Positions 1-6,783 of a stretch of 43,412 nucleotides of DNA are shown one piece after another. The stretch is from a virus. Position 1 is the stretch's first letter. Each line of letters opens with the position of its first letter. Position numbers and translations under genes: made by a program. The DNA is taken from the IMG/VR virus record IMGVR_UViG_3300023313_000012, positions 1 to 43,412 of that record; one strand, given 5' to 3'. The notes under the pieces were generated by a model. It did not search any database, was not told the DNA's origin, and worked only from the letters and a program-made list of their open reading frames with translations.

Positions 1-127
1 AACCTGTTATGGCAGAATATAAAGATGCTAAACAAGCTAGAATCATATTTGATAATGGCCTTAAGCTATCTGTATTATTTGGTAGTACGTTTTATTCTAA
101 TGGTATAAACACATACGAAGCTTGGTG
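1..127. repeat. Left copy of 127-bp terminal direct repeat
   Basis: Bases 1-127 are identical to 43286-43412. A coding frame continues across the join, so this most likely reflects a circular assembly graph. The length equals a commonly used largest k-mer in de Bruijn assemblers (general knowledge). It may represent a circularly permuted or circular genome rather than a physical terminal repeat. Confidence 0.97.
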
Positions 128-215
128 TTCTCACTTAGATGATGAACCACTAGGTTACTTATCAGAAGATGAAGTAACAGGGTATATGATTAAATTACAA
201 AAGGAGGTATTATGA
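1..215 (+). CDS. Zinc-ribbon small protein, 3' part (gene cut by the contig ends)
   Basis: This is the C-terminal portion of a 124-residue protein whose start is at 43126. When the 127-bp terminal repeat is closed, the reading frame runs through without interruption (ATG at 43126, stop at 213-215). A start at position 9 would give only a 68-residue fragment and would lose the CC...CxxC zinc-ribbon N-terminus. The part seen here has no motif I recognise. Its stop overlaps the start of the next gene (ATGA at 212-215), so it belongs to the same rightward early operon. Function unknown. Confidence 0.8.
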   Translation, partial: PVMAEYKDAKQARIIFDNGLKLSVLFGSTFYSNGINTYEAWCSHLDDEPLGYLSEDEVTGYMIKLQKEVL

Positions 216-1138
216 GTTTTACATATAAAGAAGATAATCAAGTACAAGTAAATGATGTAATACAGTACATAGGTACTAATGTGCGTATGACTAAGAACAA
301 GCTGTATGTAGTAGAAGTAGTAGATGAGCATAATTACCCCATAGTTACTGACGATAATGGAAAGCCATTTAAGCTATTTGATTACAAAGTAGTAAAAACA
401 TTAGATGAAGAGGCTTTAGTAGTAGGTGATTTAGTCATTATAGTTGATGGTAAGGAAAATTCAGATTTACCAATAGGTACTATTACTATATATAAAGCAG
501 ATGGAAGGTTTCATACAAATCAGTGTAAAATATTAGTTCAAGACTATGAATCACTTATTGTAAATACGAAGTTACTTGTCCCAGAAGGAGAGACTAACGT
601 AATTAAAAGGTACTTAACTAGATTAGGTTATGAAACTATTTCAGGTGCTATGAATGAAGAAATACATAGTTATTATATCTATACCACTCAAGTCAGTAAA
701 CAAGGCGCTGACCTTAGTATAAAAAAAGAAAATGATGAGTACTTTGCATCTCATAAGAACAAAGAAGTATTTTGGGATGGCGCTAATATAGTATTTCACG
801 GGTCACAAAAGGATGTCTCTACAGACCAACCACAACAAAAGGAAAACACAATGAACACAGAAACACCAATCACAGTCGTTATGACAGCTAAAGAATATAA
901 GGCTTACCAAAAGTCACCTAAGGAACCTAAGTCAGACTTCAAAGCACGTAATAAATTCGCAGTAACTACTTATGATGAGTTAGAAGACTTTGTAGATATT
1001 GAACGTTTTAAGAAGCTTTCACAAGCTCAGACTTATGCTAACGCTTACTTGCAAGATGCAAAAGCCGGCTCGAAAGCTACTATCTCTAAAGAAATTAGAG
1101 CTATCAAACGTAAAGACACTCCAGTAGTAGACTGCTAG
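212..1138 (+). CDS. Hypothetical early protein, possible two-part architecture
   Basis: 308 residues. The start follows a strong ribosome binding site (AAAGGAGG) and overlaps the previous stop. Residues 10-65 and 70-110 look like small beta-rich SH3/KOW-like units (VQVNDVIQYIG, VVGDLVIIVDG), but this is only a composition and pattern impression. A low-complexity linker with DQPQQKEN lies near residue 205. It is followed by an in-frame ATG at 851 with its own AAAAGG site 8 bases upstream, which could produce a separate 95-residue basic C-terminal product. No family is recognised. Its place in the rightward early operon suggests a host-takeover or accessory role. Confidence 0.8.
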   Translation: MSFTYKEDNQVQVNDVIQYIGTNVRMTKNKLYVVEVVDEHNYPIVTDDNGKPFKLFDYKVVKTLDEEALVVGDLVIIVDGKENSDLPIGTITIYKADGRFHTNQCKILVQDYESLIVNTKLLVPEGETNVIKRYLTRLGYETISGAMNEEIHSYYIYTTQVSKQGADLSIKKENDEYFASHKNKEVFWDGANIVFHGSQKDVSTDQPQQKENTMNTETPITVVMTAKEYKAYQKSPKEPKSDFKARNKFAVTTYDELEDFVDIERFKKLSQAQTYANAYLQDAKAGSKATISKEIRAIKRKDTPVVDC

Positions 1139-1150
1139 TATGAACAACTA

Positions 1151-1170
1151 CAGCACTCTTAGGAGTGTTG
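1151..1170 (+). terminator. Weak hairpin after the 308-residue gene
   Basis: Eight-base-pair stem (1151-1158 with 1163-1170, one G-U) with loop TTAG, followed by only three T. It may be a weak terminator or an RNA processing site. The gap 1139-1343 holds no gene or tRNA that I can support, apart from this stem and an imperfect inverted pair around AGTACT. Confidence 0.4.
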
Positions 1171-1343
1171 TTTGGTGCTTCATAAATGGAAGAGTAAACA
1201 CCATAGGCTAGAGCGTAAGTCTTGAAATAAACGCTAAGAACTAGAGAACGTATCCATAATAGCTAATAATAGATGTTAGTTTATAGAGTACTCGTAATGA
1301 AGTAGTAGAAATACTAGAGTACTTTATTAAGCTGATAAGCTAC

Positions 1344-1793
1344 ATGCACCATCCTATTACTGGAAATAAATTCAAAAAGGTAAAAAGAGTAATGAGAGTT
1401 CCTAAAATGAGATACTTTGCATACTGTGAAATATGTGAAGAGTATAGAGAAGTTCAATCAAAAAGAGTTTCAGGAAATGTAAGATGTGTTAAACATAGAG
1501 TCTTAGACCATAAGTCTATAACAGAAAAAAGACTAAAGACTCTTAAGCTAAACAGCAAGGAAAACAATCCAAAGAAAAAGAGTAGACATATATCTAAAGA
1601 GGCTATTGAGAAAGCTAGAGAACTCAATAGAAAACATAGAGAAGCAGTTAAAGAATCTAAGCCAGTGTTAGTAACTAGAACTAAGACTGAAGAAGAGTTA
1701 ATAGCAGAGTTTCTAGCTAAAAATAAAGTTACTGTTATACCTACTGCTGAAGATACACAAGGTTTACCAGTAAACATAAAAGGAGAGTATTAA
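1344..1793 (+). CDS. Basic zinc-ribbon hypothetical protein
   Basis: 149 residues, Lys/Arg-rich. Residues 28-53 contain CEIC...C..H (CxxC then CVKH), a likely zinc-binding ribbon. Residues 60-110 are a highly basic helix, and an acidic stretch follows. The arrangement suggests a nucleic-acid-binding protein, but no family is recognised. No good Shine-Dalgarno precedes ATG 1344. ATG at about 1392 and 1407 lie in frame, so the true N-terminus may be shorter. The 3' end is followed within 2 bases by the next gene. Confidence 0.65.
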   Translation: MHHPITGNKFKKVKRVMRVPKMRYFAYCEICEEYREVQSKRVSGNVRCVKHRVLDHKSITEKRLKTLKLNSKENNPKKKSRHISKEAIEKARELNRKHREAVKESKPVLVTRTKTEEELIAEFLAKNKVTVIPTAEDTQGLPVNIKGEY

Positions 1794-1794
1794 G

Positions 1795-2271
1795 ATGAAC
1801 AAGTTAGAAAGAATAGAAGAGATTGAAAAAGAGTTGGCTTTATTAAAAGCTCAGTGCAAAGAAGAAGAGTACCCTAAGTATATGTTAGCTTATACTCTTC
1901 CAAAAGATAAGCAGTATATAGTCAAATTTACTTCCATAAATAAAGGAACTATTGTATCAAGTAGCTGTAATTCTTGCTATAAAATAGGTTATGTTTCTAC
2001 TTCTTGGACTCAGCATACAAATACAGATATTTGGAAAGAAGTTACTAACCCAAATGAGCTATGCGACAAAGACTTAGTTAGGTGCTGGAATAATATATCA
2101 ACTTATAGGCGAGAGATTAAATTTTATGATAGTAAATATAAAAGAACATTCTCTTATAAAGGCAGAAGACATGACGATACATTTGCTAATTATGAAAAGA
2201 TTATGCCTTGGGATGAAGAAACTGTATTTGGTAGTGATGTAGAAGAAGAAAGAGCTTCACTGGAGGATTAA
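1795..2271 (+). CDS. Hypothetical protein with N-terminal coiled coil
   Basis: 158 residues. Residues 1-25 form a charged heptad-like helix (LERIEEIEKELALLKAQ). The remainder is rich in Tyr, Trp and Cys (CNSC at about 58-61) and resembles the small beta-rich proteins typical of phage early regions. The start is preceded by AAAGGAGAG. It is packed 1 base after the previous stop. Function not recognised. Confidence 0.7.
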   Translation: MNKLERIEEIEKELALLKAQCKEEEYPKYMLAYTLPKDKQYIVKFTSINKGTIVSSSCNSCYKIGYVSTSWTQHTNTDIWKEVTNPNELCDKDLVRCWNNISTYRREIKFYDSKYKRTFSYKGRRHDDTFANYEKIMPWDEETVFGSDVEEERASLED

Positions 2272-2286
2272 GATGAAGGGTAAAGG

Positions 2287-2502
2287 ATGATTAAATTCAT
2301 AAAGTCACTATTGGTTAAAACTAGAAAACAAAAAGTTATAGAAAAATGCGGTTGTATTTGTCTGTGCCCTAAATGTAATGAAATTCTAAATGACCAAGCA
2401 AAATGTACCGATACCGATTTAGTAAGGTACAACTGTAGTTGTGGTCATAAGTCTGAATGGAACTTTGACATTGCACCTGTACCTATATTAATGAAGGATT
2501 AG
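2287..2502 (+). CDS. Small zinc-ribbon protein
   Basis: 71 residues. After a basic N-terminal helix there is a clear rubredoxin-like zinc ribbon: CGCICLCPKC (about residues 22-31), then CSCGH (about 51-55). Such ribbons in small phage proteins often bind host RNA polymerase or nucleic acids, but nothing here fixes a partner. The start is preceded by GGGTAAAGG. Function unknown. Confidence 0.7.
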   Translation: MIKFIKSLLVKTRKQKVIEKCGCICLCPKCNEILNDQAKCTDTDLVRYNCSCGHKSEWNFDIAPVPILMKD

Positions 2503-2505
2503 ATT

Positions 2506-3069
2506 ATGAGTAAATTATATACAGCAGTAGAATTGCTACTACAAGGTAAAAAAGCTAGGAAAAGTTTCTGGGAAGATAATAGATATATTTATCTAGAGGT
2601 AGAAACTAATGATATTTTATATAGCGTAAGCCCTTATAAATATCAAGATGGAGATTTACTAAAGTATGTCTGGGAAGAGTACATAGAAGCTCCTGAGTTT
2701 TGGGAAGTTGAAGATGAAGGATGGGGTTGGTATATAGATTCAATAGGTCATGTTGAATTAGCCAATTGTTGGGCTGGTAGTTGTAAATTTAAAGCTTATC
2801 AAACCAAAGAACTAGCAGAAGCAAGACTAGAATACGAACTAGCTGAGTACACACTTCGTAAAGCTTCCTTCGAGATTAATGGTGGAGATTATAGATGGGA
2901 GGACGGAGTAGAGCAAAGCACACCTATGCTATGTGGTAGTAATATAGGTGTTGATAGATTCACTCATACAAAAGTTAATATATCTTGGCTATACTTTCCA
3001 ACACTAGAAAAAGCTCAACAACTCATAGATGGTTATAAGAAAGAGCTTAAAATATATTTGGAGTATTAA
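2506..3069 (+). CDS. DUF2829-like hypothetical protein
   Basis: 187 residues. The N-terminus (AVELLLQGKKARKSFWED) matches the look of the DUF2829 (MW1434-like) family, whose pattern is a helix, then LxxGKKxxRxxW, then a beta segment. The remainder is Trp/Tyr-rich, with a C-terminal helix (LEKAQQLIDGYKKEL) common in phage proteins that bind ligands or peptides. Biological role unknown. It is separated from its neighbours by only 3 and 1 bases. Confidence 0.65.
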   Translation: MSKLYTAVELLLQGKKARKSFWEDNRYIYLEVETNDILYSVSPYKYQDGDLLKYVWEEYIEAPEFWEVEDEGWGWYIDSIGHVELANCWAGSCKFKAYQTKELAEARLEYELAEYTLRKASFEINGGDYRWEDGVEQSTPMLCGSNIGVDRFTHTKVNISWLYFPTLEKAQQLIDGYKKELKIYLEY

Positions 3070-3070
3070 G

Positions 3071-3340
3071 ATGACTAGAGAAGAAGCTAAAAGTATGGTA
3101 GGCCTGCTATCAATGGTTACAAGAGGAGACCTGATGTACTTAAATAAAGTTATTAATAAAATCTATGATGACTTTGAGAGGAGAACTTGTAGTACTTGTG
3201 AATACTGTCGTACAATCAAAGAAGATGAATGTATTGATGAGTATGAATGCGATTTAGAAGTTGAAGAATTCATGTCTTTTAATAAAGGTAGAGTTAATGC
3301 TGACTTTGGTTGTAATAAATGGGAAGAAAAGGAGAAGTAA
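3071..3340 (+). CDS. Cys-rich small protein
   Basis: 89 residues. I place the start at ATG 3071, one base after the previous stop and preceded by TTGGAG, instead of an earlier in-frame ATG at 3029 that would lie inside the upstream gene. It contains CSTCEYC, two more acidic-flanked Cys, and a C-terminal FGCNKWE, a possible metal site. No family recognised. Its stop overlaps the start of the next small membrane gene (TAATG). Confidence 0.65.
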   Translation: MTREEAKSMVGLLSMVTRGDLMYLNKVINKIYDDFERRTCSTCEYCRTIKEDECIDEYECDLEVEEFMSFNKGRVNADFGCNKWEEKEK

Positions 3341-3471
3341 TGAATTGGAGAAGAATTAAAGCCAACATACAATGGTGGTTTATTAAGAACGAGTCTGCTA
3401 TTGTAATAGCTACTATGATTATTACTGCTATGGCATTAGCATTAGTTATTAAAGGATTACAGAATGGATAA
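3340..3471 (+). CDS. 43-residue single-pass membrane protein
   Basis: Short ORF with an excellent ribosome binding site (AAAAGGAGA). Its start overlaps the preceding stop and its end overlaps the next start. It encodes a basic N-terminus (MNWRRIKANIQWW) followed by a hydrophobic segment of about 20 residues (AIVIATMIITAMALALVI) and a short tail. It looks like a small inner-membrane peptide made early in infection. It could be an anti-host or superinfection factor, but that is inference only. Confidence 0.65.
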   Translation: MNWRRIKANIQWWFIKNESAIVIATMIITAMALALVIKGLQNG

Positions 3472-3730
3472 TTTTAAAAAGAAGATAGTTAAAGATTTCT
3501 CATCTCACCCTTCATATAAACATTTAGAGGCTAAGGAACTAGAAGAGGAACAATGCAAGGCTATTGTTAAGGCTATGCTCACCTCAATGGAGTCAACACT
3601 TAAAGCTCTTAAATCTATAAGTCGTATTCAAGAATTAAACTTAAACTTACTTGAAACTGAAGTAGCTATAGCTAATGTGTATAAAGATATTAAGGAACAC
3701 GAGAGTGGTACCTGCAGTAATCTTTGTTAA
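3464..3730 (+). CDS. Small helical hypothetical protein
   Basis: 88 residues, almost entirely charged helix (residues 20-80), with a C-terminal CSNLC. It starts inside the tail of the membrane-peptide gene (8-base overlap), which implies translational coupling. Function not recognised. Confidence 0.6.
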   Translation: MDNFKKKIVKDFSSHPSYKHLEAKELEEEQCKAIVKAMLTSMESTLKALKSISRIQELNLNLLETEVAIANVYKDIKEHESGTCSNLC

Positions 3731-4109
3731 AAAGTACAATTTAAACCATAACATAGTTTCCGTAGTAAATTTCAATGGTCATAAGTTTACTTATAAAGAA
3801 GGCAGTAACCTATATGTGGACGAGCTAGCTTTACTTAGACGCAGGCGATTCTACACAAGAGTATGGGAAGAAGCTACGTCAAATTACTATATAATTACGA
3901 GTTATATTAGACCTTACCAATTAGCTGAAAAACTACATTCAGAGCTTGGTGGGGGTAAACAAAACTGGAGTACATTTTTACACTCTAGTTTATTTAGCTC
4001 GTTCTTCCAAGAACGCTCATTGCTGTCTTATAAAATAAATAAGAAATTATGGAAGTTCTGGAGATTTACAAATAAACTTATAAAGGAAAACAAATGGGAA
4101 TTACCATAA
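3705..4109 (+). CDS. Hypothetical protein, probable GTG start
   Basis: About 134 residues from GTG at 3705, which has AAGGAA about 8 bases upstream. An in-frame ATG at 3675 exists but lacks a ribosome site and lies deeper in the preceding gene. The sequence begins with hydrophobic beta strands (VVPAVIFVKKY) and ends in an aromatic/basic helix (LWKFWRFTNKLIKENKW), which could associate with membranes. Its 3' end overlaps the helicase start by 16 bases. Function unknown. Confidence 0.5.
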   Translation: MVPAVIFVKKYNLNHNIVSVVNFNGHKFTYKEGSNLYVDELALLRRRRFYTRVWEEATSNYYIITSYIRPYQLAEKLHSELGGGKQNWSTFLHSSLFSSFFQERSLLSYKINKKLWKFWRFTNKLIKENKWELP

Positions 4110-5296
4110 AATATACAACAGGCTATGCAGGCTGTGGGAAGAGCCATAGTTTGATAGAAAAAGTCAGTAAGCTGCCAATAGAAACTTCCGTAGTCTTGGC
4201 TCCAACTCATAAGGCTTTAGAAAGGCTTAGAGAGCATCTACCAGAAGGCATAGAAATTAAAACTATACACTCTATCCTAGGATGGATACCGAGTATTAAT
4301 GAAGAAGCGAAGCAAGTTAACCACATAGACTCTACTATTAAGCTAGATAAAGACCTAGATGAGTATACCAGCATAATAATAGATGAGGCAGGTATGCTTA
4401 GCGAGGATATGTTTTTCGAGATTATTAGTAAAGTTGAAATGTATGCTGGCATAGAAGGTGAAGAGGACCAGAAAGCAGTAGAAATACACTGCTTTCTTGA
4501 CCCTTACCAGCTACTACCAGTAAAAGGGCAGCAGATACAAACGGACCCTTTAACTACTACAAATCTAACAACCCAGTATAGAGCAGAGAGTCCAGATGTT
4601 GTACAACTATATACCAAATTCGTAGAATACTTAACTGGTGAGAACTCTAAAGATTTAACCACCCCATACTCAGAAAATGTAAGACCTTTTGATATTAGTA
4701 AATTTGGTAGAGGTGATAGACTACTAGCATATACAAATAAAGCTGTAGGTAATTGGAACCAAAAGATAGCTAAACAATTTGGTATTACTAGCTACGAAGG
4801 ACAAGAGGTGCAACTAGGGTCTATGGTAGATACTAAGCTATGTATTAAATTTATAGAGCCTACTCTATATGATTTAGTTAAGTGGTTTGATACTGGTAAA
4901 CTATCACTACAGAACTCTCAAATTAATAAGAATTTTATAGAAGCTAGCTTAAACCAGTTAATTAAGAATAAGCATATAAAGTTCATTGAAGCTATGGATA
5001 GTAAAGTATACCCAGTAATTTGTGGAATAGGCAAGGCCAATATAGTAATTAAGGAAGCTAAAAAGAAAGCAGTTGAAAATAAAAAGCATTTTGCAGATGT
5101 ATATGCGCTTGGAAGAGCTTATATTATGGATTATAGCTTTGCAACTACTGTACATAAATCGCAAGGAAGTGAATTTGACGTTGTTTTTATAGATAAGATA
5201 GATATTCAAAAATCTATTTTAAATCAATATTATGAGACTTATGCGCGTTTAATGTATGTATCTATCAGTCGTGCGAAAAAGATTATATATATTTAA
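4094..5296 (+). CDS. SF1B DNA helicase, Dda/RecD2-like
   Basis: 400 residues. It is an ATP-driven DNA helicase. Walker A is GYAGCGKS (residues 10-17) and Walker B is IIIDEAG (D97, E98). Motif III is DPYQLLPV, motif V is TVHKSQGSEFD, and motif VI is the C-terminal YVSISRAKK. This matches T4 Dda and RecD2 relatives, which have the 5'-to-3' polarity of family SF1B. The length is close to Dda (439 residues). AAAGGA precedes the ATG. It is the last gene before a strong promoter, so it probably ends the upstream early unit. Likely roles are fork restart, initiation or recombination. Confidence 0.88.
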   Translation: MGITIKYTTGYAGCGKSHSLIEKVSKLPIETSVVLAPTHKALERLREHLPEGIEIKTIHSILGWIPSINEEAKQVNHIDSTIKLDKDLDEYTSIIIDEAGMLSEDMFFEIISKVEMYAGIEGEEDQKAVEIHCFLDPYQLLPVKGQQIQTDPLTTTNLTTQYRAESPDVVQLYTKFVEYLTGENSKDLTTPYSENVRPFDISKFGRGDRLLAYTNKAVGNWNQKIAKQFGITSYEGQEVQLGSMVDTKLCIKFIEPTLYDLVKWFDTGKLSLQNSQINKNFIEASLNQLIKNKHIKFIEAMDSKVYPVICGIGKANIVIKEAKKKAVENKKHFADVYALGRAYIMDYSFATTVHKSQGSEFDVVFIDKIDIQKSILNQYYETYARLMYVSISRAKKIIYI

Positions 5297-5325
5297 TCTC
5301 TATCTAATATTAGATATGATATAAT
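5293..5325 (+). promoter_or_regulatory. Promoter of the TTAATC-27-TATAAT family
   Basis: TTAATCT at 5293 and an extended -10 (TGATATAAT, with TATAAT at 5320-5325) lie exactly 27 bases apart, start to start. It lies just after the helicase stop and would drive the 152-residue gene, SSB and DNA polymerase. The same spacing occurs at five other rightward and two leftward sites. Confidence 0.8.
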
Positions 5326-5340
5326 ATATTTATCATTAAG

Positions 5341-5399
5341 GGATAGATGATTTAGAATTATTTATTTCTTTAGGGCTTGGGAAGGCCCATAAACTATCC
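5341..5399 (+). promoter_or_regulatory. Structured 5' leader of the 152-residue early gene
   Basis: Downstream of the promoter the leader can fold: GGATAG (5341-5346) pairs with CTATCC (5394-5399) and encloses a 6-bp hairpin, GGGCTT (5373-5378) with AGGCCC (5383-5388) and loop GGGA. A further small GCC...GGC pair lies near 5411-5422, before the AAAGGA site. It could be a translational control element or an mRNA stabiliser. I recognise no known riboswitch class. Confidence 0.5.
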
Positions 5400-5437
5400 A
5401 AATAAATTCGCCTGCCAAGGCACTTAAAGGATATAAT

Positions 5438-5896
5438 ATGGCATCAAAAAAAGAAGTCTTCGAGACAGTATCAAAAGCGGTAGTAGATTTATGTGCAACA
5501 CACAAAACACCTGAGAAGTTTAACAAAGCACTTGGTGATATTTTAACAGCTAACTTGGCTCCAAAGTCTGGTGGTATGTCAGTTAACTTAGATGAAGTAA
5601 CTAAAACTGAAAATGGTAAAGTTACACAAATTCTTTGTTCTGTATCTGGTAAATGGTTACCTGCAACTAAAGAGTATTTCTATGAAGAGAAAGCTGAAGG
5701 TAAAGGTATTAATGGTCTTAAGCGTTTAAGCCGTCAAGCAGAGAGCATTCGTAAACAGCATATTAAAACTATCTCGGCTACTGAGAAAGCGATTATGGCT
5801 GATGTTCTTGATGGAAAACTTACTCCAGAAGCTGGTAAAGCTCAACTAGAGAAAGTTAAAGCTAAAGCTCCTGATTATTCATCAGTTAAAGCCTAA
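5438..5896 (+). CDS. Early protein, paralogue of the 38330 gene
   Basis: 152 residues, unknown family. The N-terminal helical half ends in a distinctive LAPKSGG (about residues 41-48). A segment CSVSGKWLP follows (about 66-74), then a region ending in GKGINGLKRLSRQAESIRK, and a Lys-rich helical tail. The 155-residue protein at 38330-38797 shares the order: helices, IAPKSGG, a Cys/aromatic segment, SKGYCKASISLWNK, helical tail. Both genes are first behind strong promoters, so both are probably abundant early products, perhaps DNA-binding or regulatory. The start is supported by AAAGGATATAAT. Confidence 0.8.
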   Translation: MASKKEVFETVSKAVVDLCATHKTPEKFNKALGDILTANLAPKSGGMSVNLDEVTKTENGKVTQILCSVSGKWLPATKEYFYEEKAEGKGINGLKRLSRQAESIRKQHIKTISATEKAIMADVLDGKLTPEAGKAQLEKVKAKAPDYSSVKA

Positions 5897-5897
5897 G

Positions 5898-5994
5898 CTA
5901 TGCCTTCGGGCGTAGACTTATAGAACCTAATAATATTTTTATCTCCTTGCTATTAGGTTCTATAAGTCTATTCCGGACTAACGTCGCTGCGACG
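5898..5994 (+). ncRNA. Highly structured intergenic RNA with a 20-bp perfect stem
   Basis: Three hairpins follow the stop of the 152-residue gene. First, 5898-5904 pairs with 5909-5915 around a UUCG tetraloop closed by C-G. Second, 5913-5932 pairs perfectly over 20 bases with 5951-5970, loop 5933-5950. Third, 5982-5986 pairs with 5990-5994. Hairpins 1 and 2 share bases 5913-5915, so they compete at their edge. The loop of hairpin 2 contains CTCCTT (5943-5948), complementary to AAGGAG (6027-6032), the ribosome site of the SSB gene. No T-run follows, so a simple terminator is unlikely. It could be an RNase III site or an RNA switch. Confidence 0.6.
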
Positions 5995-6039
5995 GTGTAA
6001 GCAGTATAACAAATCTAAAACACATAAAGGAGTCTAGAA

Positions 6040-6684
6040 ATGTCTAGCAAAGTTAAAACAAAGGTATGTAACCTTAAATATGTATTTATCACTGGTGAAG
6101 GTAAAAATCAAGCTATGCCTGGAGAGCCTGAGCGTATGCAATTCGTTGCGAGTGCCGTAATGGAAAAAGATGGTGAAGCCCATAAGTTCTTAGAGGACCA
6201 GATTAATGCAGAGTGGGATGCTTACAAAGCACAATATGGTGTTAAAGGGAAGCCTAAAACTAATGGTATTAAAGATGAGTACCAAAAAGACCCTAGTGGT
6301 GAAATAGACCCAGAGACGGAGGAAGTTAGACGTATACCGACGGGTAATGTTATTGCGACTTTCAAAACTAATACTACTTGGCCAGACGGTAATGCTCAAG
6401 TTGTAAAGGTAAAAGACCATAAGGGTAAAGATATCACTACTGCAATTCAAGCTGCGGACTGGGCGATAGGTGAAGGTTCTCAGGGAATTATTCATGGTAC
6501 GGCTTCAGGGAATAACGTTGGTGGTACTCATAAGGTAACACTATACTTATCTGCAGTACAGCTAGCGAAGCTAGTTAAATACGAAGGTAATGACGTAGAT
6601 TGTGAAGAAATTGATGGCGAAGACATTGACTTAGGTGATGATGTTACAGCTATTGACTCTTCTGATATGTCACCAGAACTCTAG
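6040..6684 (+). CDS. Single-stranded DNA-binding protein, T7 gp2.5-like (DUF2815-like)
   Basis: 214 residues. It coats ssDNA at the replication fork and, in T7-type systems, contacts DNA polymerase and primase-helicase through its acidic tail. Seen here: an OB-fold-like beta-rich core (residues 5-175) with the phage gp2.5/DUF2815 layout, including GEPERMQF near the start and GGTHKVTLYLSAVQL before the end. An intensely acidic C-terminus follows (about the last 30 residues, DVDCEEIDGEDIDLGDD). The gene sits directly before DNA polymerase and is closed by a strong terminator. It follows the structured RNA at 5898-5994, which may control its translation. Confidence 0.8.
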   Translation: MSSKVKTKVCNLKYVFITGEGKNQAMPGEPERMQFVASAVMEKDGEAHKFLEDQINAEWDAYKAQYGVKGKPKTNGIKDEYQKDPSGEIDPETEEVRRIPTGNVIATFKTNTTWPDGNAQVVKVKDHKGKDITTAIQAADWAIGEGSQGIIHGTASGNNVGGTHKVTLYLSAVQLAKLVKYEGNDVDCEEIDGEDIDLGDDVTAIDSSDMSPEL

Positions 6685-6689
6685 TGGTT

Positions 6690-6714
6690 GGCTAGCTTCG
6701 GCTAGCCTTTATTT
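6690..6714 (+). terminator. Rho-independent terminator after the SSB gene
   Basis: GGCTAGC (6690-6696) pairs perfectly with GCTAGCC (6701-6707) around a TTCG tetraloop, followed by a T-rich tract (CTTTATTTTT). It would separate abundant SSB mRNA from the polymerase gene. Confidence 0.9.
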
Positions 6715-6783
6715 TTATAACAAGATTGAGGTACAACTTAATCTCAAGATAGCAGATGATAGCTAAGAAAACATAGGAATAAC

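Noticed and set aside
1140-1211. 23-codon ORF in the gap after the 308-residue gene
   Set aside because: No ribosome site, and the hairpin at 1151-1170 lies inside it; no coding-like composition.
1139-1343. tRNA gene
   Set aside because: No acceptor pairing or T-arm GTTCRANNC-like sequence could be found.
5898-5994. Ordinary Rho-independent terminator
   Set aside because: The 20-bp stem is followed by TTCCGG, not a T-run, and its loop is long; a structured regulatory or processing RNA fits better.
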